Shown here: one piece after another, positions 47,218 to 58,279 of the stretch | Layout: each line of letters begins with the position of its first letter | How positions within the stretch are numbered: position 1 is the stretch's first letter | Source of the DNA: Pseudisothecium myosuroides | Lineage: Eukaryota; Streptophyta; Bryopsida; Hypnales; Lembophyllaceae | Length of the DNA: 64,000 nucleotides | Direction of reading: 5' to 3' | Assembly: GCA_951799445.1 (NCBI GenBank) | Contig: OX637288.1 | Span: 49,677,288 to 49,741,287, forward strand | Notes under the pieces: generated by a model | What the model was told of the DNA's origin: nothing | What the model saw: only the letters and a program-made list of their open reading frames with translations | Database searches by the model: none | Translations under genes and position numbers: made by a program

Positions 47218-47850
47218 TACAGTAGAACATCTCCTAGGGCCTCCTTACATGTATCGGTGGGTGGGAGGAGTCAAGAGGGTCGAAGTATAGAAACCACTTT
47301 TACGTTGCTTCTCCAGTGTATTCTTTACCAATATCGGTAGAACTCTCTCTCCTCCTTCCACGCTTGCCGATCATTGGTGACATTGTTCTTATCTTCTAGT
47401 TGCTTTCTTTGACCACCGGGCTCACATGTAAGCTAGCCCTTAGTGTGTAGTGTTGGGACTATGCACTAAGAGAGGTTTATACATTTGGAGAGGTGCAGTA
47501 ATGTTCACTGCCTAACGTGGCTTCTAACTATAGGGCCTCCAACCACATGGCTTCTAACTACAAGGCCTCCAAACACTGTTCAGCAATAAAGGCTTCAAAG
47601 TACAATATTTCTTAGTGCATATTATGCACTAAGAGAGGTTCTACTGTATTTTACATACACTAAGAGAGGTTTATACATTTGGAGAGGTGCAGTAATGTTC
47701 ACTGCCTAACGTGGCTTCTAACTATAGGGCCTCCAACCACATGGCTTCTAACTACAAGGCCTCCAAACACTGTTCAGCAATAAAGGCTTCAAAGTACAAT
47801 ATTTCTTAGTGCATATTATGCACTAAGAGAGGTTCTACTGTATTTTACAT
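47218..47850. repeat. Recent 194-bp tandem duplication within a TIR-ended element
   Basis: Units 47464-47657 and 47658-47850 appear identical to the eye, differing at most at the junction. Each holds two sub-repeats (GTGGCTTCTAACTATAGGGC, CATGGCTTCTAACTACAAGG) and a palindrome CTTAGTGCATATTATGCACT. TACAGTAGAAC at 47218 is inverted as GTTCTACTGTA at the end of each unit (47639 and 47832), giving candidate TIRs. Confidence 0.8.
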
Positions 47851-50541
47851 TTTTGTGCTGGTTCTCTTATGTATTGGGAAGAACATGAAATTAGAAACAT
47901 CTTGGCAAAGTTGTGGAGCAAATTGTGAGATTCAAAAATTAACAAATATAAACAAAAGGGTAGAAACTATGCCTACATAAAGACCATGTTCTACATATTC
48001 ATAGTGAATACAAGGTCTTTCTTGCATTTGTGGCTACCGGCAAGAGTAGTTGAGAATAGTTATCCTACGTGCTCCACTACGTTGTAGAGGAGGGGTGTTG
48101 GCAAGTAGGTTTGTCTTGGATTCTTCAATCCACTTGCTTGAGTTTAATGACAAATAATGTAACAGAAATGTGAAAAGGAAGAAAGTTCATACTGTTACAT
48201 ATCCGCTTCTAATTCATATGTCTGGTTCACCCAATTGAAATCCAACAATACATTTTGAGGATGCCGTGAACCACCATTTTGCTTCACCTTTTAGAAAATG
48301 AAAATTATAAACAATGTGCATGAATTTACAAATTCAAAAGTATTAATATTCCAAATTAAACCACAACTATCAATTAGGGAGTTTTCTATTAGATAACAAT
48401 GGAAATGTCAAGAGTTTTGGATGAAGAAATGAAAAGTGCAATTAGGAAAAACAAAGGAATAATTCTAGAGGAAAAATAGGGGTTCTAAACTAAAATTACT
48501 TAAAGCAAAATTTGGTAAAGTAAACAAATTATGCAAACAAAAAAATGTTGATAAAACAAAAAAAAATGTACAACAAAGTAGAAAAATGAAATAAAAATGA
48601 AATAGGAAACCAAAAAGATAACAAACAAATAAAATATTAAACAAAAATGAAAACAAAATACTACAGGTAAGAATTGCATTCAATGTAGAACTTTAGTGCT
48701 AATTTTGGCATAATAGAATTAAAAACTTCCAAAAACTTTGAACTACAAGAAGTTGGAAAATCAAGCTAACTTTCATTCACAAAAATTTGTTTGAGATTTA
48801 GAGCTTCCAATAAAAAAATTATGGCAAAATTAAGAGGGGGTTGGAAGGAACATTTTCTTTGACATTTTCAAACATCCTCTCTAACTTTTGTCCATAACTT
48901 TTTGATTGGAGGCTCAAAAGCACAAATGGATTTTTTAACTTTCTTCAATTTAAAGTTTTTTGAAATTTTTTGTTTTACTATGCCAAAATTAGGTCTAAAG
49001 TTCTACATTGAGCACAATTCCTTTGTCTTGACAATGAGCGGTGAAGCTCTCATCTTTAAATTGTCCCATATCCTTTGGGGATTCATACCGAACCATGGAT
49101 TTCCTTATAAAAACAACCTCTCCACTTCATATTCTACAATTGGATTTCTTTCAATGTTGTGTTTGCATTTTTTCTTGAAGAGTATCATTATTTCCCCAAG
49201 AAAGGGAGCAACCATGCCATTGGGAAAAGAAATGTAAACTACAAATTTATATGTGAATTAGAAAATAAGATCTCCTAAAATATTGCGGTTTGCATTTTCT
49301 CTTGAAGGGTATCAATGTTTCTCTAGAAAAGGAGCAACCTTGCCATCAAGAAAAAAAATCAAATCACTAGTTTATGTGTGAATTAGCAAATAGGATCTCT
49401 TAGATTATTGTGGTTTGTATTTTCTCTTGAAGAGTATTGTTGTTTTCCCTGGAAAGGGAGCAACCATGCCATTGAGAAAAAATTCAAATTACAAGTTTAC
49501 ATGTGAATTAGAAAATAGGTTTAATTTTTTTTAGACAAAGGTAGTGTCTTTGATTCATTTTTGTATTTTTGCAACAAGCTAGGTTGAGGGTTTATTTATT
49601 TTTGGGGTACAACTTGGGTTCTAGATTTTATTTTTTTGGAACAAGGCAATGTTTGGATTCATTTTGTATTTATGTACGAATTTGCTAGGTTTTGGATTCT
49701 TTTTTCATTTACGTTTTACTAATCATTAGATATCACCACATATAGACATAGGTGATACTAATATAAGATTCATTATGTGGTTTACTTGGGATAATTTGCA
49801 TTATTTTTTTAAACTTGAACTGTTTTTGACTTTTCAAAGTTCAATAAAAATATTCAGTATTTTCTTTTAATTTTATTGATAATTCAAAAGTTCATTTTAG
49901 AAGATGTTTTTCAAAACATAATATATATTTATGTTTTACCTATTATAATCACAAAAACACTTCTATTCTGAATCCTATAATTTTTACTTTCTATCATTTT
50001 ATTTTGTAAAATGTTAGGTTTTGGATAATTGTGTCAATAAATTGCCGCCCTTGTAAATTCTCAATTGCAAAATGAATTAGCATCCAATTTTTCATGGAGA
50101 TTTCTAAATTCTCACAAGCAAAGCACCTTATTGCGTAGGCTGTTGTTGTAGTCATTTGAGCCACATTTTTCTTGTCCACTAGTACTTCCGGTTCATACTT
50201 GACGTGCAACTGGTGCAGACAAGTTAGACCAAGCGTGTGAGGTAGTTCAACAGTCAATTTGATGTTCACTTTTCCTTCTTCTCTAGCTTGGTACAATACA
50301 TTTTTTGTATATAGAGCATCCAACACCCATTTGTAGTCACAAATTTCTTGCTGGAACTTGTTTTCTTCAATACCACTTTTGATTTTAGAAATGTGAAATA
50401 CACTTGCAAGCGATCACTGTGTGAAAATCCCACCTCAAAAAGATGTGGTCCAGGGTTACTAAACAATGCTTATACATCATTTCCCTCAAAATACGCCAAA
50501 ATTTGCTTATGTATGCCATTTACGGACATCCTAAGGGGGTT
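47851..50541. other. AT-rich intergenic DNA with a 124-bp tandem repeat
   Basis: About 2.85 tandem units of roughly 124 bases lie at 49165-49518 (TTTGCATTTTCTCTTGAAG, GGGAGCAACCATGCCATT, ATGTGAATTAG). A TTAA preceded by CTAAGGGGG at 50530-50542 looks like an isolated right end of the TTAA family. The rest has chance open frames only. Confidence 0.55.
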
Positions 50542-50962
50542 AAAGTAGTCTGCTCTAAAAGCAACATTTAAGGGCTGATTTGCCTTTTTCACAAGTTTCC
50601 ACTTTCCAAGGATGGAAACTTTTTTATCTCATTTTTCAGAGAAAGAAAAATAGATGCACAATGTAACCCAATTAGTTTTGTATTTTTTCATGTATTAATG
50701 AGTTACTTATGATTTTTCAAAGATTTGTGCTACAGGCACCTATATATTTATTATTGTAGGTCTCTCAAAATCTATCCACCTACAATTTGTAAAGAAATGT
50801 GAGGAAACTTAGGCAAACGATTGGCTCTTGCAATAAATAACAAATTTTCCTCAATTCAGTCAATCGCTAAAGAGGTTCATTTAAGGACCACCTCATATCC
50901 ATTCAATAGCTAATGATAGGAGCAATTTGAAAAAGACAATTGCTTTTAGAGCAAACTACCTT
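50542..50962. mobile_element. Non-autonomous TIR element, copy 2 (about 421 bp)
   Basis: Collinear with 18230-18649 and of the same length. Starts AAAGTAGTCTGCTCTAAAAG and ends with GCTTTTAGAGCAAACTACCT. The two copies differ by many substitutions and share no transposase. Confidence 0.7.
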
Positions 50963-51440
50963 AAGTAACATTAGGGAGGGTCATGCATTAATGACATTTT
51001 ATATGCAACTGAGGCTTGAACCAAGCAATCAACATTAATAGTAAAACTTCTAGTAAACATCAATTTTTAAAGCAATATTGATTGTTGGTCCCAGCCTGGC
51101 TTGCATACAATTGTCATGAATGCAAATGATTGTTCCTAATGTAATATATCAAATTGGTCTTAGCTTGGCTCTTTAGAGAATTTCTATTGTATTATTTTAG
51201 ACGAGATTTTAGAAAGTTTGTTATTTTAGAGAAGTTCTACTATAGTAAAAAAAAAGATAAAAATGAAAATCAGAAGTAGACAACTTCACTCTCTAATTCC
51301 AAAGTCTAAATTCTAACCTAAGAAGTGGAGTAAAGTTGTCATTGTCAGGTAATACTGCAAAGACGGGGCCCCATGACCAAGGTAATCACCAAAATGCTCT
51401 AGTTATTGAATCAATAGGTGCATTCTTTGTTTCTACAGTT
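50963..51440. other. Intergenic, nothing recognised
   Basis: AT-rich DNA. The last 80 bases (AATAGGTGCATTCTTTGTTT) match part of the 22.2-22.6 kb repeat in inverted orientation. Confidence 0.4.
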
Positions 51441-51779
51441 ACTACACTAAATAGGGTATTTAGTGTTGGCAACACTATTTGCGAACCATGACACTAAATA
51501 TCATTAAGCCTACTAAAGTAAGTAACATTAAATTTAATTTCTAACATTAAATGTAATTTCTAACATTAAATATACTCTCTGGTAAATCTGAAATCTGAAA
51601 ATGTTTACATTTAGTGTTAGAACTTATTAGAGGAAGGTAGAAGGGAAGAGAAGACAAAGGCGGCGCATTGAAGTTTAGCACTACACTAATCGTCCTAAAA
51701 TTGACATTTAGTGTAGGGTCAAGTAGGGTGGTAATTACACTAAATGTAATCCAACACTAAATACCCTATTTAGTGTAGT
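51441..51779. mobile_element. MITE with perfect 29-bp TIRs (339 bp)
   Basis: The left end (51441-51469, beginning ACTACACTAAATAGGG) is the exact inverse of the right end (51751-51779). The internal sequence repeats ACATTTAGTGT- and AACATTAAAT-like motifs. CACTA lies three bases in from each end, hinting at the CACTA group, but no unambiguous target duplication is visible. Confidence 0.8.
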
Positions 51780-52883
51780 GAAGTCCTCAGTGTTTTTGAA
51801 GGATTAACCTTTAACGCCTCATGGCCTAATACAATTTTGACAAAGGAGGTTTTCAACAAATCTTCCCGCTTTGATGTTTTTTTGCACATGGATGTGCTTA
51901 AATTTTTTAATTTTAACTGTATAAAAGTAAAGACTACTTTCTCTAGTATGCATAGAATTAATTGTAGAAAATTTTGACTGTTGGATTTTTAAATTATAAC
52001 AATTTTGGATGATGAACTTTATAGGCAAAAAACCCAGCTTTGGGGGAAGAAAAACTATAAGAAGATGAATAATGTTTTTTTTCCCCTCCCAAAAAATTGT
52101 ATTGGAATCTAAGGCAAGTGTAGTATTTTTTAATTTTAAAAAAAATGAGAAATAAAAAACTCTCTCAAATTTGTAGACATTTTCAAACAAAAGGAGTAGA
52201 AAGCCAAAACTAACTAAATTGGATCCTACAAAACTTATAAAAATTTATATATGTGTCAATTTTTGAAATTTAGTAATTTATATTATTAACATATTTTTTA
52301 GAACATCTTTGAAAAAATTGGAATCATTCTAATTATTTTTGTATTCTTAATTGCACCAAATTGAACCTTGTATTTTAAAAAACTGCTAAAAATATAAATT
52401 TGAATTTTTTTCTCTAGACCCATTTTTTTTGTGAAGAATAATGACTAGAAATGTCCAAGGATATGTTTTTTCCATACCTACTATTTATTTTATTGTAAAA
52501 AAACTATGTTTGCTCCCATTTTTTGATTAGACTACAATTCCTAAACAATTTTTTAAATACTTCTCACATTGAAATTTTGAAAATCTGAAAGTGCAACAAG
52601 TTTATAAACTTATTGCTTTACAAGTTCCTAGTTTATAAAATATTGAGATTTGTTTCATCCAACCAAGAATTTGCCATTGAAAATTTGAAGAGGACACATT
52701 CTAATGTAGTTCTTATTGCATTGAGTGTACAATTGGAGCTCAAAGTTTTGGAATTGCATTAGAAAGTCACTATTTAATGAATTCAATGAGCACACTCATG
52801 CAACTTTTACACAAGCCAAATGATTCACTCATTGTTTCACTTTACAAAAATATGCTTTTGGGATTTCCACTCATTTATTCTTC
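51780..52883. other. AT-rich intergenic DNA, nothing recognised
   Basis: A minus-strand frame at 51819-52190 is long for this composition but its Phe, Lys and Asn-rich translation shows no domain. No RNA gene seen. Confidence 0.4.
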
Positions 52884-53099
52884 AAAATGAGTTGACCATT
52901 TGTTAGCTGGAGCAAAGAGGGGCCCCCCTCTTGCTTATTTCTCTAGCTTGTTCCTTTTTCTCTCTTTCATGCTCTGATTTTCTTCATTTTTCCAGCCTTC
53001 TGGCTTCTGATTTTGTTGGTTATTACTTTGGTACCTTTTAATACAATGATAATCTATGTGTTATCAACAAAATAAAATAAAAATAAAATGAGTTGACCA
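52884..53099 (+). mobile_element. Short retroposed insertion with 15-bp target duplication
   Basis: AAAATGAGTTGACCA occurs exactly at 52884-52898 and 53085-53099. The 186 bases between end in an A-rich tail (CAACAAAATAAAATAAAAAT) preceded by GTTATCAA. This is the signature of target-primed reverse transcription, as for SINEs or a 5'-truncated LINE. The body has no recognisable Pol III boxes or protein. Confidence 0.75.
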
Positions 53100-54879
53100 A
53101 AATACAAGTGAAATAATCCCTCATTTGTTGTTTTATTGCAAAAAAATAATTGTGAATTCTATAATTATATTTGTATATAGTGATCAAATAGTCCACGATG
53201 GGCTTTCTACCTTAAAAGACAAACTATTAAAAGAATTTGGATTTCTTTTGCTTTGAATGCTCCATTTTTCTATATATTTGAGCAGAATTTATTTAATTTT
53301 AATTTTTAGAGATGCAATCACCAAGGCAATCACATGTTTTCAAGAAATCCAAAAAAATTCAATTTTTTTTAAGAAGAACTTTTTAAAAAACTGTAAGAGA
53401 AGTTAAAAATATTCTTATCAAATACAAATTATTAAAAAAAAATCTGTGTCTAATAAATTTTTGCTTCATTGGTTGAATGGATGATTGCAAGAAACACTTG
53501 TCTTATTTTGTCCCCTTAGGCTTGAAGAGGTGGTTTTTTACTCATAACTTCCGTGTCATATATTAGTTTTGTATGCAATTTGAAATGAAGGTATATGTGG
53601 TAGGTACAGACATTGAATAATTTTACTTAACTTTTAAAATTAATTCATTATTTTTAAACAACATTTGATTGGATATATACCTTAGCCGTTTTGAAGGGTT
53701 TTAGTAATATTTTTGACCCAAAATGCAAGTTTGAAGATCAAAATTGAAAAACGAGGATTTCTATTTCTACTGAATTCATACAAGACTACAGAGAGATTTA
53801 AAAAAATAATAAAGCATTAGAAGAGATTTCAACCTCCGGAATATTGTTTCAGGATTGTTCTGGTTGTTCAAAACCAGACCTCTGCTGTCAAAATTAAAAA
53901 TAATTAAAATAATTAAAAATAAAAAAATATTATTAAAAATAAAAAATGAATTTTAAAATTAAATTTTTTATAAATTAAAATTAATTAATTAAAATGATTA
54001 AAATCTAACAAGGCAATCTCTTGGCCATGTCAGATTGATGATTTGGCAGCATTCCCAGAGTTCCCACAGTCTGGAAACTTGCAGTCTTCCAAAGGCCCAA
54101 AAATCCTCTAATGACATGTGTTCAAAGTGCACTACCTTTGCGCAAGTGTAGAGATTACAATTTTTTTTCCTCCAAGATGCAAATGGTTGAAAAGGAGCAT
54201 CTTTAAGTTAGATAAAATGGTCAATTTTTAGTGAATTTTTTTGATTTTTTCTATTATTTTCTAAAAATCAAACATCAAAATGTCTATTTTTTGGCATTTT
54301 CCATTGTTCTTTTTTGTCCATAACTTTTATGGATAAATTTTTCAAAGCTTGAACACATACTATTTATAATGCTTATAAATTGTCCATATCTTTTTTATTT
54401 AAAAAAAATTATTTTAAAAGTCACAATATTCACTTAAATAGGTCATTTTGAGACAAAAATGGCAAGTGTTTCTTGCAACAATTCTACAATACAGTTCTTT
54501 ATCAATTCCACAAATGTTACAAAACACTAAATAATATTATCTTTCAAGAATCCTATCAATTTGATTAATAACACACAACCAAGGCAATATTGTTGTGCAT
54601 GTTCTTGTATAGTCATTTTAACTAAACCAAATGTAAAATGAGTCCTTGAGTTGTCATTTTGGGTTTAAAGTTTTTTTTTCACTTTCTATGGGCCCCGTTG
54701 GAAATGCTGATGCTCCCAATGTAGGGAACATTGCGCTGCGCTGGGGAACTTGGAGGAACTTCGGCACTATTGGGAGAACTTGGAGGGAACTTCAAGGAAC
54801 TTTGAGGGCAATTGAAGCTATGGATTGCTTTGAGACTGGTAGAAGTTTTGCAATTTTCAAATTTTTGTAAGTTTCTCAC
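53100..54879. other. AT-rich intergenic DNA, nothing recognised
   Basis: Contains an A/T-only tract of AATTAAAAATAA-type words at about 53885-54005. A slightly GC-richer patch at 54680-54840 has GGGAACTTGGAGGAACTT-like imperfect repeats. No gene seen. Confidence 0.4.
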
Positions 54880-55180
54880 GATGTTGTAAGTTGCGTGAGC
54901 GATTTGAACCTCATTACGTCATTTGCTATTTGTTGAATAGCAATGGCAAGCTTTCAAAATCTTTGCCGGTGTCCATATGCAAGCGACAACACTTCTTGCC
55001 GTAATTGCATCAAATCATTAATCTGTACAAATTTGAATATGCTTGGAGTGAATACTTCACTCAATCGTCGGGACGTTCGTGGGATTTAAAGTTCAAAATT
55101 TGACGATGTTGAGATCATGTGTATCAGGATTTGAATCTCATTGCGCTATTTGCGATCTGTTGGGTAGCAATGGCAAGCTT
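54880..55180 (+). repeat. Diverged direct repeat, 75 bp at a 225-bp spacing
   Basis: 54880-54954 and 55105-55180 both run from GATGTTG through TTTGAA-CTCATT, ATTTGC and GTAGCAATGGCAAGCTT-like sequence. About 75 percent identical by eye. No coding potential. Confidence 0.55.
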
Positions 55181-56099
55181 GACCCTCTCTTGTACTCACA
55201 TGCTAGTGTGAGCTTCTAATTTGTCACTTTGGACTTGTAGATTTTTTTTAAAAAATTTGCAATTTAAAGTCAATAAAAGTATACAAGAAGCCATAAAAAG
55301 AGTATAGAACCGAAATAGGGTTGTGTCATACCCATTACAGTATTTGGTCTAATTTTGATTTTATACCTAGAACTCCCCCAAATCTCGCCTAGAAATAGAA
55401 TAGAAAATACAAGATAGCGGGATTTGTTGGATTTGAATCACATAGCCTCGAAAGGGCTAAATTCCACCGTGAATGTGACAATTCATGGTCAAGTCAGTCC
55501 GAGGAATCCACAGCGAGGCCACTAGGTCAAGTCCTAGAGTTAGATTTTGAATTCCCCATTAGATCGATGAATTCTCAAAATCCCGATTGTTAGCATGAAG
55601 AAGCCACTAACAACTATAAGAAAGACACATTTTGGGGGTCGTCTGGCAAAAAACGCGCCATGTTTTTTTTGACGCCCGGCGTTGGGCGGTTTGAGGCCAC
55701 AGCAATGGGAATTTAGAGTGATGTCCATGGAAACGGGCACCTGGGAGAAGGCCAGATGGGTACATGTCAGAGCAGACGGGCATGTCTAAATAAACGTCAA
55801 CAAAAATAGGCCCGCATTTTTATAAGACATATTCATGTTTTTTGGAACGTTAAAAAAACCATAGATTGCCACATCAGTAAGTAAACCCATTTTGACTATA
55901 AATGAATCAATAAAAATTACTACAATCTATAATAAAATATTAACCAAATGTGAAAATTTTAGAAAAAGGGAAGCCACGTGGCATGCTTTGCAAAAAAAGG
56001 GCAATGGATGGATGTGCACCATGGATGAAAAGAGAAATCCTTTATACAAGTAGGGTGGTAGGAAGATTGACAATCCATATGGGATTTTTAAAGTAAGAG
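55181..56099. other. Intergenic, nothing recognised
   Basis: Mixed AT-rich DNA. Positions about 56040-56095 match the reverse complement of 59660-59715 (ATACAAGTAGGGTGGTAGGA), linking the stretch to the CACTA-like element at 58.3-60.9 kb. Confidence 0.4.
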
Positions 56100-56936
56100 T
56101 TGTATTAAATGTAAAATGTTTGAAACAACATGATCAAGATGTCCAAAATAACATCAAGATGTCTAAAACAATATCTAGATGTCTGAGACAACGTCGAGAC
56201 TTACAATAGTCAAGCTCCCATATCCAAGTTATTCCATATTTTTTGTCTTTATTATGTACAGACAATGGATATAAATAGGACCTCTTAACCCTTCATTCTC
56301 ACTAACTTCCAATGAAATAATTCCCTCATTTGGCCATCAAAATTTTTCTTGATGGTAGATGGTAAGTTTTTTTTAATTCTTGTTGAATTCAACAAGTGTT
56401 CTTGTTCATTTCATTTTTTATTTATTTTTAAATAATTATTTTCTACTAAACTTGATTTATAAATATTGTATACAACAATCGATGTTTCAAAAAACGTCTA
56501 TCTAGATGTCTAAATTGATGTTTCAAGAAGAAATACTAAAATTCTTAAATGACATGAAAGTGTGCTGACAAGGCATGCCACGTCAGATATTGGGGGTCCT
56601 TGTCACTTTTTTTTGGGTCCACGTCACAGGCCACGTCAACGACAAACCGGATGAAATTTTTTCCTACTTGGCATTGCCCGTCCATGTAACGCTGACATGG
56701 AGGGCACGTATCCTCCACGTGCCACATCCTGGCTTGCTTGCAAGAGCATGTCTCGTCTGATGTTTTTCAAAAACATGCTTCAAAATTGAACGTTCGATTG
56801 TCTTTTTGCATGTTTTTGACCTGTTGGTTATAATAGATTTTTTTGGACATCCATGTTGACGACATCCTGTGTGAAAATGAACATCGTGTCATGTTTTTTC
56901 AGACATAAAAAAAAAAACTTCATTTTCTTGTAGTCA
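56100..56936. mobile_element. Fragment of a CACTA-type element
   Basis: GATGTCTAAAACAA- and GACGTC-type motifs recur, followed by GGCATGCCACGTCA and CACGTCAACGACAAA, which parallel the right half of the 58.3-60.9 kb element (GTGGCATGCCA, GCCACGTCATGGACAAA). It ends near 56936 with TTTTCTTGTAGTC, one base from the canonical CACTA right terminus. No left terminus found. Confidence 0.45.
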
Positions 56937-58279
56937 ACGCAAGACGGGCCCGTGGAAGAATCTACTATCCAAGAATGGTGTGGTGGAATAAATCCCACGC
57001 CAGGAGTCCAACTGCAAAATTGATTCGTCAAGATTCCCTCATTTGCAAAAGATTCCCGTACCATCAACAATTCAAGGAGACAGCCAGTTCAGATCTCCAC
57101 TGACCAATTGTGCCAGGTATGGAAATGCACCTCCACATCTTTCATAAGACTCCCTGAGAGGTCCCATGAAAATTTCCAGCATCTTTCGACTTGCAGAAGA
57201 ACCTCTTCCGGGCAATCAACCGTCCTAACCTCCAACGGGAATTTCTTGAAAATTACCCAAGTTGTAGTAAAATCTCACTAAAAATTAGAGTAGTTTGTTT
57301 TATGTTAATAATGCGCTTTGTTAAGTTTCACGACATTCCAATAGCGGCAAGTACCCGAAACGGCAAGATTCCTCGGAAATTAATCACGTGGTGCCGGTGG
57401 CGGGGTCCCTACGACATTGATCGGCATTCCGGGACCATACAATAGCGAAACAAAGTCAAATGTAAAGAGTCTTCTCCTACTTTCTTGCATCTACCGGAGA
57501 CTCTAGGCTAGTTACTTTTCTCAAAATAGAAAGCCCCAAGATTTCGGAATTTTCTACAACTTGATTTTTAATTTAGGCTAGCCTACGATGGGTTTTTGGT
57601 CTCGACATGGGGAGTAAACAGATTGTAGAATAAACACGGCGATCTGGAGCCAATGGCGCAATCCGTTTGACATTTGTAGTTGATATTTGATCAAAAGTTA
57701 GGATGTTGGTTCAGCATAGATGGTAGATAGTTAGATTTTAGGGATTAGGATAAAAATCTTTGAGGATGAGGATGAAAATCTAAGTTGATAAAGTTACCGT
57801 TAGGAATTTAGAGGAAAGAGTGGGCCCTTGGAAACCTATAAGGGCCCCATTTCTTTCTCTAGAATCACTCCCATACTTGTTTTGGGTGCGTGGATCCAAG
57901 TTATTTTGGATATTTTGGCGTTTGAAGCCAAAAACCTCTATGGTGTTTTTGCAGCACTTTAGGCTCTATTGTTGTTCTATTTTAAGCTTTTTGAAGGTCC
58001 TTGGGGGTCCTTCTACCTTGTCTTCGTGTACTCGTGTGTACTAAGTTGGGAGTTGAGTGTCTCTTCTATCTTTTTGTATATCTTTGGGAGCTAACTTGTG
58101 TGTTTTAGTAGGGTTTTTTCCGTGTTTTGCACTAACCCTAGAGTACCCCCCCCATCGTACCTTAGTGATGCCGCTTTGGGGGGTCTTTAGTGTGTAAGTT
58201 GTCCTAACTAGCGGATGTGATATTGTGTTGTAAACCTCTTCTTCTCTTGAATTCTAACCGTCTTCTAAAAGTTTTCCTT
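56937..58279. other. Intergenic, partly GC-richer, no gene recognised
   Basis: The part at 56.94-57.45 kb approaches genic composition and has open frames on both strands, none recognisable. 57.8-58.25 kb contains CTATAAGGGCCCCATTTCTT, which has the look of a retrotransposon or gene leader, but no paired LTR or frame supports that. Confidence 0.35.

Noticed and set aside
55420..55510. Possible tRNA around GGATTTGAATCACATAG
   Set aside because: No cloverleaf can be drawn; acceptor and anticodon arms do not pair.
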